The notes: generated from the sequence alone by a model not told the origin. 7,065 nt of DNA from Oscillospiraceae bacterium (GCA_017537045.1 JAFYLN010000021.1:1-7065); one strand, 5' to 3'. Positions 1-5,806 are shown, counted from the stretch's first letter. Program-made: numbers and translations.

Positions 1-59
1 CGGGGTTTTTCCTTTTGATATGGTTTGACGCAATCTGACCTAACCTATACTCGTTTATA

Positions 60-134
60 TGGGTTAAATAGGGGTTAAAATCCCCGAATGGGTTAATTGA
101 TGGGTTAAATTATGGGCTAAAAAAGGGGCTAAAT
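60..134. repeat. Iteron-like array of six GGGYTAA repeats
   Basis: Six copies of GGGYTAA(A) in the same orientation begin at about 61, 72, 90, 102, 114 and 126; the first four read GGGTTAA and the last two GGGCTAA. Spacing is 11, 18, 12, 12 and 12 bp, so the last four copies are in a regular 12-bp phase. All frames are broken by stops here, so this is not a coding repeat. The array lies upstream of a parB-like gene. Regularly phased repeats in such a place are typical of replication-initiator or partition-protein binding sites, but which protein binds is inference. The first 59 bases hold nothing I recognise. Confidence 0.5.
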
Positions 135-240
135 CTCAGCCCTTCCGAAGCTCCAAAAGGGACTGCATCGGCAGCAAAAACGCTGATCGGTTTTGATATC
201 GTTTGTCTGATTTTGACCTCAATAAAATAATCCTAAATCC

Positions 241-272
241 GAGCGCTCAGTGATTTCATTCGCTGGGCGCTC
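241..272 (+). promoter_or_regulatory. Stem-loop in the parB leader
   Basis: GAGCGCTCAG (241-250) can pair with CTGGGCGCTC (263-272) over 10 bp with a single G-T wobble and a 12-nt loop. It ends 11 nt before the parB ribosome binding site (GGAGG, 284-288; 5 nt before ATG 294). It is not followed by a T-run, so it is more likely a leader structure or a protein-binding palindrome than a terminator. No convincing promoter was found between 135 and 240. Confidence 0.4.
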
Positions 273-293
273 TCTGCATTTACGGAGGTAATC

Positions 294-1040
294 ATGGAAA
301 ACAACGATACTTTAGAAGTCATTCAGCGCATCCCTTTGGACAAGCTGCGTCCCTATCCCGACCATCCTTTCGGCGTTCGTGATGATGATATGATGCAGCA
401 GACGGTTGAGAGCATCAAGCAGTTCGGCGTACTCGTACCCGGTATTGCGCGTCCCCTCCCCGATGGGTCTTTTGAACTGATCGCGGGGCATCGACGAAAA
501 CAGGCATCTGCGATTGCCGGTCTCACCGACATGCCTATCATCGTCCGCGACATCGACCGCAACGCGGCAACCATCATCATGGTAGACAGCAACCTTCAGC
601 GAGAAAACATCCTCCCCAGCGAGAAAGCAAAGGCTTACAAGATGAAGTTGGAAGCCATCAAAAGGCAGGCTGGAAGGCCCGGAAAAAATTCTGCCCAAGT
701 TGGGCAGAATTTTGAAGGTAAGACTTCCCGCGCCCAAATCGCAGAAAACAGCCCGGACAGTTCCTCCCAAATCCAACGGTATATACGCTTGAATGAGTTG
801 GAACCCGAGCTGCTTCAACTGGTGGATGAGGGTAAAATCGGCATGACACCTGCGGTCGAGATTTCTTATCTCAAGCCCGACGAACAACGCCTGCTGATCG
901 AGACCATCGACAGCGAACAGGCTACACCATCGTTCTCACAGGCACAGCGTATGAGGCGATTGTCGGGCGAAGGAAAGCTCAACGACGATACCATCCTCGG
1001 TATCATGTTGGAGCAAAAAAACCGGAGAACTGGAATCTGA
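294..1040 (+). CDS. ParB/Spo0J-family partition protein of a mobile element, frameshifted near its end
   Basis: This is a 248-residue ParB/RepB/Spo0J-family protein, the DNA-binding half of a partition or plasmid-stabilisation system, of the type common in Clostridial integrative and conjugative elements. The N-terminal ParB domain spans roughly residues 8-105 and contains the GHRR box (65-68) and LQREN (101-105). A helix-turn-helix follows at about 143-166, ending in SSQIQRYIRL. The start is fixed by GGAGG five bases upstream of the ATG. The frame ends at TGA 1038-1040, but the expected C-terminal tail is encoded directly downstream in the -1 frame (1022-1171), giving about 292 residues if joined. 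The shift lies at an A7 run, 1015-1021. It could be a real mutation, a homopolymer sequencing error, or recoding. No ParA or relaxase is in the window. Family assignment is firm; function of the product is uncertain. Confidence 0.85.
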   Translation: MENNDTLEVIQRIPLDKLRPYPDHPFGVRDDDMMQQTVESIKQFGVLVPGIARPLPDGSFELIAGHRRKQASAIAGLTDMPIIVRDIDRNAATIIMVDSNLQRENILPSEKAKAYKMKLEAIKRQAGRPGKNSAQVGQNFEGKTSRAQIAENSPDSSSQIQRYIRLNELEPELLQLVDEGKIGMTPAVEISYLKPDEQRLLIETIDSEQATPSFSQAQRMRRLSGEGKLNDDTILGIMLEQKNRRTGI

Positions 1041-1171
1041 CGCTGCCTATGGAGAAAATCCGCAAATACTTTCCTCGTTCCTACACACCGCAGAGAATGG
1101 AAGAAACCATTCTCAAGCTGCTTGAAAGTTGGATGCGCCAGCAGAAGCGACAGCGCGATCAGCAGCGTTAA
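1022..1171 (+). pseudogene. Out-of-frame C-terminal tail of the ParB-like protein
   Basis: Reading from CCG at 1022 to TAA at 1169-1171 gives 49 codons, including LPMEKIRKYFPRSYTP followed by MEETILKLLESW and a basic, Gln/Arg-rich end. This is the characteristic C-terminus of mobile-element ParB proteins as I remember the family. It has no start codon or ribosome site of its own, so it can be made only by a -1 shift from the upstream frame at 1016-1022. An eighth A in the run would restore one continuous gene, 294-1171. Confidence 0.75.
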
Positions 1172-1299
1172 ACTGAATCTATCGAAAGCCAGACATACAG
1201 CCTGAGGAGATTCCGCTCTGGGAGAAAATAGCTGTCATTCTGAAACCGGAAGATATTGCACACAGTAATCTGCCGCCTCAGCTGCTCCCATCGGATTCA
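1172..1299 (+). pseudogene. Startless upstream extension of corA at the mobile-element junction
   Basis: After TGA at 1174-1176 the corA frame is open and reads into the annotated start without a stop. Residues encoded at about 1192-1245 fit the N-terminal region of short CorA proteins, but no usual start codon exists. The stretch directly abuts the last codon of the ParB tail (1169-1171), so the two gene fragments are joined with almost no spacer. Confidence 0.5.
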
Positions 1300-2073
1300 A
1301 TGCTTTCCGCCGGAAAAAACACAGGCTGCAGACTGACGGTTGAGCAGAATCGTATTCTTGGTGAGCTTCACATTCCGGAAAAACCGCACCAACAGGAAAC
1401 ACATATTGTTTTCACCTGGTGGAATAGCAATCTTCTTTTTGTTGATCCGGACGGAGAAGCTGCCCAATGTATGGCACGGGTCAGGAAAATGCGTCCGCAT
1501 CATGCGGATGGAGCAGACGATCTACTGATGGATTTCTATCTTGCCCTGATCATGGATGACCTCTCCCATATTCAGAACATGGAAGAACGCATTTCCTGGC
1601 TGGAGCAAATGGTACTGGATAACCGGACGGAAAAGTTCATCAGGCAAATGAGCCAGCTCAGGAAGGAGCTGAATCAGCATAACAGATACTACGCTCAGAT
1701 GAATGATATGGTGGCAACTTTGCAGGAAAACGCCACCGATCTGCTGGATGAATGCAGTTCCAGCAGGCTGCAGTACATTCTTCGTAGACTGAACCGCTTG
1801 CAGGAAGAAACCCAGATGCTGCGCGAATATGCAAGCCAGGTCAGCAGCGAATACCAGGCCCAGGTGGATTTGGGACAGAACCGGATCATGAAGCTTTTAA
1901 CAATCGTAACCACAATTTTCATGCCGCTGTCTTTGATTGCAGGATGGTATGGAATGAACTTTGTCAATATGCCGGAACTTCATTGGGTCTATGGGTATCC
2001 GGCAGTAATTGTATTGAGTGCATTGATCGTTGGCGGCTGCATTTTCTACTTCAAGAAAAAGCGGTACTGGTAA
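1300..2073 (+). CDS. CorA-type divalent cation (Mg2+/Co2+) transporter, probably 5'-truncated
   Basis: CorA proteins are pentameric inner-membrane channels for Mg2+ (also Co2+, Ni2+). This 257-residue frame has part of the cytoplasmic alpha/beta domain (about 1-75), long charged stalk helices (about 80-195), TM1 (about 199-218) ending in the signature YGMNF (GMN at 218-220), the loop motif MPEL (224-227), TM2 (233-251) and a basic KKKRYW tail. Gram-positive short CorAs are usually about 300-315 residues. The same frame is open back to 1177 and includes a stretch reading IPLWEKIAVILKPEDI that resembles the usual N-terminal strand. Between 1177 and 1299 there is no ATG, GTG or TTG, and ATG 1300 has no recognisable ribosome site. 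I infer loss of the true 5' end where the gene abuts the parB remnant. The pore half is intact; whether any protein is made is doubtful. Confidence 0.85.
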   Translation: MLSAGKNTGCRLTVEQNRILGELHIPEKPHQQETHIVFTWWNSNLLFVDPDGEAAQCMARVRKMRPHHADGADDLLMDFYLALIMDDLSHIQNMEERISWLEQMVLDNRTEKFIRQMSQLRKELNQHNRYYAQMNDMVATLQENATDLLDECSSSRLQYILRRLNRLQEETQMLREYASQVSSEYQAQVDLGQNRIMKLLTIVTTIFMPLSLIAGWYGMNFVNMPELHWVYGYPAVIVLSALIVGGCIFYFKKKRYW

Positions 2074-2077
2074 ACGG

Positions 2078-2108
2078 AAACGCCCTGGAATGAACTTCCA
2101 GGGCGTTT
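2078..2108 (+). terminator. Intrinsic terminator after corA
   Basis: AAACGCCCTGGAA (2078-2090) pairs perfectly with TTCCAGGGCGTTT (2096-2108): a 13-bp stem with a 5-nt loop, starting 4 bases after the corA stop. It runs into TTTCTT. The A-tract on the other side means it may also stop transcription coming from the right. Confidence 0.85.
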
Positions 2109-2159
2109 CTTATGGTAATTCAGCAAGTCGGGAAAGCGATGTTTGCCGGGAAGCCGCCC

Positions 2160-2273
2160 CTACGGCGGCGTTTGCGATCCTTCAGACACCGCATTTTCGG
2201 GAAGCTGCGTCAAGCCGGTAAGCATTCGGTATCCCACGCCGGTTTCGTTGAGGACGTACCGGGCGGCCGCGGA
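2160..2273 (-). pseudogene. Remnant of an OmpR/KdpE-type response regulator C-terminus
   Basis: On the minus strand, directly after the pucR stop and in the same frame, 37 codons run to TAG at 2160-2162. Codons at 2220-2261 read RYVLNETGVGYRML, which matches the C-terminal beta-hairpin of OmpR/PhoB winged-helix regulators and most resembles KdpE (ITETGIGYRF in E. coli, from memory). Nothing upstream encodes the rest of such a regulator; the preceding sequence is the end of pucR. The tail after GYRML is not conserved. Within it, a GCCGCC/GGCGGC stem (2153-2169) reads GTAGGGGCGGC on the minus strand, a motif seen in dispersed repeats of gut Firmicutes. The identification as KdpE rather than another OmpR-type regulator is uncertain. 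Confidence 0.5.
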
Positions 2274-3539
2274 TCAGGTGCGTGGGGGTGAAACGGATGC
2301 GGAAAGGCTGTCGGCCAACCTGCGCGGCATCGTCCCGGGAGCTTCCAGCGTCAGACCGCGCACGAACAGGTTTTCCTGATGCTGCGCGAGCAGCTCCAGA
2401 GAGACGGACAGCAGCAGCTCCAGCTGACGGTCGGGATCATCGAGGGGAATGCCGAAATCCTCCTTCATTCTGCGAATGCGGTAGAGAACCGTGTTCCGAT
2501 GGGTGTACAGCCGCCGGCAGGTATCCTGCAGAGAGTGGTGGCACAGCAGGTATGCCAACAGCGTCTGGCAGTATTGGGTATGCTCGGCAGCATCGTGACG
2601 GGCCAGCGCGCACACCTCCGGCGCGATCAGGTCGGCGCGATCCTGCAGCCGGCGCAGCATCATCAATGCGTGCAGATGTTCGGCGCGCACGCAGAAAGGG
2701 TGGGAGGAGCGCGAAAGCAGGAAGTCCATGACCTCATGCGTGGCGGCGTAGACCTGGGGCAGCGCGTACAGGCTGTCCAGCGGGTCGGAGATCACCACAC
2801 GCAGGTGATATTGCCCGACCAGCGGCTCAAGCGCGGACAGGTCATGGTCACGGTTCAGAAACAACAGCACCTCATCGTTATACAGAAACGGGTGAGAGGC
2901 ATAAAACGCATAGGTCAGCTCGTTTTTCAGCGCGTCCTCGGCCAAATGCAGATTGTGATACAGACCCAGATTGATCAGCGCAATGCGCTCGGGGCGAAAG
3001 TCCGCCAGCCAGGTGGAGGACGCCTGAAGCAAGAACATGGCTTCGGTGGAAAATTTGTTCTCCAACAGGTGCACAAGCACCTCCTCGGCCGTGTTGAATA
3101 TCAGCCCGCTGCGGCTGCTCTCAAGGAACAGCTGCTTGGCCAGCACCGATTCCACCACAGTGAAATCCCGCCGCTCCACCTGCCGAAGGGTGCCGTGAAC
3201 ATCCACCAGCACAAGATAACCTACGCGGATACCGCTGGCAATCAGTGGGGCAAACCGTCGCTGCCACGGGCTGTCAGCCAATTCCACATACAGCTCGCCC
3301 TGCTGCGCCAGAGAGGCGCTGCTGCTCAGCAGTGAGCTGGCCTCGTAGGTTAATTCTCCCCGGTCGACGGAGCCCTGAAACGGCTTGTCCCGAAATCCGG
3401 CGCTCATGTGCCAGGATACGGCGTGGAACGAGTCGTCCACGACCATCACCGGGCAGTCAAACAGTGCCGCGGCATCGGACGTCAGCCGGTCCATACTGTC
3501 CGTTTGTAAGAAATCGTTGAGAAATGCGGTGAGATCCAT
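2274..3539 (-). CDS. PucR/CdaR-type transcriptional regulator
   Basis: This is a 421-residue cytoplasmic DNA-binding regulator of the PucR/CdaR class, whose members usually activate catabolic or transport genes. An N-terminal sensor-like region (about 15-140, GAF-like by layout) is followed by a middle CdaR/GGDEF-like domain (about 160-290). A C-terminal PucR helix-turn-helix (about 326-383) has the hallmark RRLYTHRNTVLYRIRRM followed by DDPDRQLELLLS. Residues 385-421 are a non-conserved tail. I chose ATG 3537-3539 because AAGGAGGGG lies 6 nt upstream. An upstream in-frame ATG at 3692 would add 51 non-conserved residues and would start inside or above the promoter. The gene is divergent from kdgT-alsD and most likely controls it and itself. 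The ligand cannot be told from sequence. Confidence 0.88.
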   Translation of the reverse strand: MDLTAFLNDFLQTDSMDRLTSDAAALFDCPVMVVDDSFHAVSWHMSAGFRDKPFQGSVDRGELTYEASSLLSSSASLAQQGELYVELADSPWQRRFAPLIASGIRVGYLVLVDVHGTLRQVERRDFTVVESVLAKQLFLESSRSGLIFNTAEEVLVHLLENKFSTEAMFLLQASSTWLADFRPERIALINLGLYHNLHLAEDALKNELTYAFYASHPFLYNDEVLLFLNRDHDLSALEPLVGQYHLRVVISDPLDSLYALPQVYAATHEVMDFLLSRSSHPFCVRAEHLHALMMLRRLQDRADLIAPEVCALARHDAAEHTQYCQTLLAYLLCHHSLQDTCRRLYTHRNTVLYRIRRMKEDFGIPLDDPDRQLELLLSVSLELLAQHQENLFVRGLTLEAPGTMPRRLADSLSASVSPPRT

Positions 3540-3551
3540 TATGCCCCTCCT

Positions 3552-3568
3552 TTGTGCGCATCGCACAA
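3552..3568. promoter_or_regulatory. 17-bp palindrome in the pucR leader, candidate operator
   Basis: TTGTGCG (3552-3558) and CGCACAA (3562-3568) are perfect 7-bp arms around CAT. The site lies between the pucR -10 box and its ribosome binding site, near the expected transcript start, where a bound regulator would block pucR. It could also form a leader hairpin next to the Shine-Dalgarno. A second overlapping pair, ATCGC (3560-3564) and GCGAT (3575-3579), adds symmetry. Confidence 0.4.
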
Positions 3569-3582
3569 TCAAATGCGATAGA

Positions 3583-3611
3583 ATTATACTGCAGGAACCT
3601 TGCGGAATCAA
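3583..3611 (-). promoter_or_regulatory. Sigma-A-type promoter for the PucR-type regulator gene
   Basis: On the minus strand, TTGATT (3606-3611, -35) and a perfect TATAAT (3583-3588, -10) are separated by 17 bp. Transcription would start near 3576, about 37 nt before ATG 3539. Confidence 0.65.
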
Positions 3612-3627
3612 GTCCGGCGAGTATAAT
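3600..3627 (+). promoter_or_regulatory. Possible promoter for kdgT-alsD, overlapping the pucR promoter
   Basis: A perfect TATAAT (3622-3627) is preceded at 16 bp by TTGCGG (3600-3605), a weak -35. The pucR -35 box sits in its spacer, so the two promoters would compete. A weak -35 fits an activator-dependent promoter. The resulting leader of about 230 nt would contain the inverted-repeat element at 3691-3824. Confidence 0.35.
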
Positions 3628-3690
3628 AATGCGCGTACCGGGAAAGAAACCGCAGAAAAATGCTGAAAAAGGAAAGTGCATATCGGTTTC

Positions 3691-3824
3691 ACTCAGCTTT
3701 CCCGACAAATTGGTGTTTGAAAAAATGCTGTCATTGCGAGACCAGTGTGCGCACTGGTCTCGCAATGACAGGAAACTTTGACACTCAGCGACAAACACCA
3801 ATTTGCCGCATGGCTGGGGAAAGC
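3691..3824. repeat. Nested inverted-repeat (REP/MITE-like) element with a 19-bp hairpin core
   Basis: The core is TGTCATTGCGAGACCAGTG (3729-3747) and its exact complement at 3752-3770 around a 4-nt loop. Outside it, CAAATTGGTGTTTG (3706-3719) pairs exactly with CAAACACCAATTTG (3792-3805), and GCTTTCCC (3696-3703) with GGGAAAGC (3817-3824). ACTCAGC occurs as a direct repeat at 3691 and 3783. A core starting TGTCATTGCGAG is a well-known start of dispersed repeats in gut Clostridia. The element fills most of the gap before kdgT. It has no coding capacity. Confidence 0.7.
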
Positions 3825-3866
3825 CGGTAAGCACATAAAGGAAAATCAAAGGTGGGTGTAAGAGTT

Positions 3867-4868
3867 ATGGAATCGGAAAAAAAGAATGTGAACATCTGGA
3901 AGTCGCTTCAGAAGGTTCCGGCAGGCACCATGCTTGTGCCGCTGATTATTGGTGCGCTGATCACAACGATCACCAATGGCGTGTTCCACTTCAACCTGTG
4001 GACAACGCTGGGCAACCCGATGAAGGATATGTTTTCTTCCAGCGGTCAGATGCTGCTGATCGGCCTGATGCTGTTCTGCACCGGCACCTCGCTGCGGCTG
4101 AGTGATTTGAAGGACGCGCTGCACCGCGGCGTTTTGCTGATCCTGGTGCGGCTGGGCGTGGCATACGCGCTGTCGGCGCTATTCTTCCTGGCCTTCGGCT
4201 ATGACGGTGTGTTCGGCATTTCGTTTCTGGCATTTGTCTGCGCCGTCACCAGCTCCAATGCGGCGCTGTACATGGGAATCATTCAGCCCTTTGGCGACAA
4301 GGCCGACAAGGCCAGCTTCGGCGTGATGCTGATTTGCTCCATGCCGTTGCTGCCGCTGCTGTTCCTGGGCTTCTTCGGCGCGTCGGGCTTCGGTATCGCG
4401 CAGGTGGAACAGATTATCTCCCTGCTGATCCCCTTTGTGCTGGGCATGCTTCTGGGCAATCTGGATGGGGATATCCGCAAGGTGTTTGCGGGCGGAAACG
4501 CCATCATCCTGCCGTTTCTGGGCTTTGAGTTTGGTTCCACGGTCAATCTGTTTGAGGCGTTCAAGATGATTCCGCAGGGACTGCTGATGAGCCTGGTGTT
4601 CTTCGCGGTCACCATCGTCCCGTCCTATGTGTTCGAGCGTGCCGTGCTGCATCGTCCGGGCTACGCTTCCGTGGCCAGTTCCTCGCTGGCGGGCGTGGCG
4701 CTGAGCATCCCGACCATTGCGGCGGCATCCAACGCTTCGCTGGAAGCCTATGTATCCGGCACAATCGCCACGCTGGCGTTCGTACTGGCAATTACCAATG
4801 TGCTGTGCCCGTTCCTGGTCCGCTTCTCACTGAAGCGCCATCCGGCAGATCCACAGCAGGCGGAATGA
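3867..4868 (+). CDS. KdgT-family permease (2-keto-3-deoxygluconate permease homologue)
   Basis: This 333-residue, strongly hydrophobic protein has about ten predicted membrane segments. It matches the KDGT family, proton-coupled importers of 2-keto-3-deoxygluconate. The N-terminal signature VPAGTMLVPLIIGAL closely follows E. coli KdgT, and an LGNLDGDIRK motif in the middle matches KdgT LGNLDPELRE. FGSTVNL and the Ser/Ala-rich SSSLAGVALSIPTIAAA near the end are also conserved. Length is normal. ATG 3867 was chosen with AAGGTGG (3849-3855) upstream; GTG 3852, preceded by AAAGGAAAA, would add five residues and cannot be excluded. The next gene starts 46 nt downstream with no terminator between, so the two form an operon. 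No KDG kinase or aldolase is in view and the partner is acetolactate decarboxylase, so the actual substrate may be another 2-oxo or hydroxy acid (inference). Confidence 0.85.
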   Translation: MESEKKNVNIWKSLQKVPAGTMLVPLIIGALITTITNGVFHFNLWTTLGNPMKDMFSSSGQMLLIGLMLFCTGTSLRLSDLKDALHRGVLLILVRLGVAYALSALFFLAFGYDGVFGISFLAFVCAVTSSNAALYMGIIQPFGDKADKASFGVMLICSMPLLPLLFLGFFGASGFGIAQVEQIISLLIPFVLGMLLGNLDGDIRKVFAGGNAIILPFLGFEFGSTVNLFEAFKMIPQGLLMSLVFFAVTIVPSYVFERAVLHRPGYASVASSSLAGVALSIPTIAAASNASLEAYVSGTIATLAFVLAITNVLCPFLVRFSLKRHPADPQQAE

Positions 4869-4902
4869 TTTGAAGTCAACCAAACAGGAATCGACTGTAT
4901 TT

Positions 4903-4910
4903 TAGGAGGT
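4903..4910 (+). promoter_or_regulatory. Strong ribosome binding site for alsD
   Basis: TAGGAGGT lies 4 nt before ATG 4915 and 7 nt before ATG 4918. The spacing slightly favours the second ATG, so the protein may start MSKMIQ rather than MMSKMIQ. Confidence 0.6.
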
Positions 4911-4914
4911 TTTC

Positions 4915-5637
4915 ATGATGAGCAAGATGATTCAGGCATCCACACTGAACGCGCTGATGCTGGGCAATTTTGACCGCACCATTTCCGTGAAGGAGTTTTT
5001 ACACGCCTGCGACACCGGTATTGGCACCTATACGGGCCTGGACGGCGAGGCCATCTTTGAGGACGGTGTGGCCTACCGTGCCACGGCGGAGGGAAAGGTG
5101 ACCGTGATGAAGCCCGAGGATGGCGTGGCGTTCGGCACGGTAGCGCACTTTGACGAGCATGTGCCCGAGCAGCATCTGACGGACATTGCTTCCATCGAGC
5201 TGCTGAAGCAGAAGCTGGAGCCATACATCGCGGGCAACAAAAATGTGTTTTACATTCTGAAAGGACATGCCGAGTTTAACACCATGCATGTACGCAGCTG
5301 CTTTGTCTGCGAAAAGCCCTACCCGACCCTGTCCGAGGCGGCCAGTCACCAGCGGGAGTTCCACTACGCAAAGGTGCGCGGCGATCTGGTGGCCGTGTAC
5401 TGCCCGGCCTATGTCAACGGCATCAATATGCCGGGCTGGCACTTCCACTTCCTCAGCGGCGACAGGACGAAGGGCGGTCACATTTTGGGACTGAGCACAG
5501 CCTCTCTGGCGTTCAAGCTCAACCGGCTGGATGCCTATGAGATCATCCTGCCGCAGAACGAGGAGTTTGCCAAGCTGAACCTGTGCGAGGATCTGTCCGC
5601 CAAGACCGCCGCCGTGGAGGGCGGGGCGCACAAGTAA
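4915..5637 (+). CDS. alsD: Alpha-acetolactate decarboxylase
   Basis: The enzyme (EC 4.1.1.5) converts (S)-alpha-acetolactate to (R)-acetoin and CO2 in the butanediol/acetoin route, consuming a proton in the cytoplasm. The 240-residue length is typical. The zinc-binding motif GWHFHFLSGDRTKGGHILG spans 174-192, with His176, His178 and His189 as ligands. Glu45 in GLDGE and Arg127 correspond to the conserved catalytic Glu and Arg of the Bacillus enzymes. PAYVNGINMPG before the motif is also diagnostic. No signal peptide is seen. A CFVC stretch (129-132) replaces what is usually a VPxQ-like sequence. It follows the KdgT-like permease in one operon and ends in a terminator. No acetolactate synthase is in the window, so substrate would come from elsewhere in the cell or through the permease. 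Confidence 0.95.
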   Translation: MMSKMIQASTLNALMLGNFDRTISVKEFLHACDTGIGTYTGLDGEAIFEDGVAYRATAEGKVTVMKPEDGVAFGTVAHFDEHVPEQHLTDIASIELLKQKLEPYIAGNKNVFYILKGHAEFNTMHVRSCFVCEKPYPTLSEAASHQREFHYAKVRGDLVAVYCPAYVNGINMPGWHFHFLSGDRTKGGHILGLSTASLAFKLNRLDAYEIILPQNEEFAKLNLCEDLSAKTAAVEGGAHK

Positions 5638-5653
5638 TTGTATCGTTCCAATG

Positions 5654-5677
5654 GGGCGCTTCCAAAAGGAAGCGCCC
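5654..5677 (+). terminator. Terminator of the kdgT-alsD operon
   Basis: GGGCGCTTCC (5654-5663) pairs perfectly with GGAAGCGCCC (5668-5677) around an AAAA loop, 16 nt after the alsD stop. The following bases (TTCCGCTTTCC) are only moderately T-rich. Confidence 0.75.
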
Positions 5678-5764
5678 TTCCGCTTTCCGCCAACCTCCGG
5701 TGGGGCAATTCTCCCACAGCCTTTTGGCGGCTGCATTTTCTACGCCTCAATGAAAAAGCTTTCT

Positions 5765-5806
5765 TATCGGGTTAACTCAGCTGCCTGACAAATTCCAATT
5801 TGTCGA
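5765..5806. repeat. Short relative of the repeat found upstream of kdgT
   Basis: From TATCGG, through ACTCAGC (5775-5781), to GACAAATTCCAATTTGTC (5787-5804, a palindrome with 8-bp arms) this follows 3682-3719 closely, with one gap and a few changes. It also matches the right arm at 3783-3807 in 15 of 18 positions across the palindrome. The hairpin core is absent. With the copy at 3691-3824 it brackets kdgT-alsD. Confidence 0.6.

Noticed and set aside
60..134. CRISPR array
   Set aside because: Repeats are only 7-9 bp and spacing is 11-18 bp, far too short for CRISPR units.
61..180. Possible short coding sequence across the GGGYTAA repeats
   Set aside because: Stops occur in every frame, in part within the repeat itself (TAA, TAG), and no start with a ribosome site is present.
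2379..3335. Plus-strand open frame of 318 codons opposite the PucR-type gene
   Set aside because: Composition is Gln/Arg/His-rich with no domain, and the minus strand carries clear PucR domains with promoter and ribosome site.
3540..3692. Longer PucR-type start at 3692
   Set aside because: The extra 51 residues are not family-like and overlap a good promoter; ATG 3539 has a strong ribosome site.
3778..3806. TTGACA (3778-3783) as a promoter for kdgT
   Set aside because: No -10-like hexamer at 16-18 bp; the bases there are part of the repeat arm.
4999..5736. Long minus-strand open frame (245 codons) opposite alsD
   Set aside because: It is a GC-driven shadow of alsD; the plus-strand frame has a full zinc motif, a strong ribosome site and family length.
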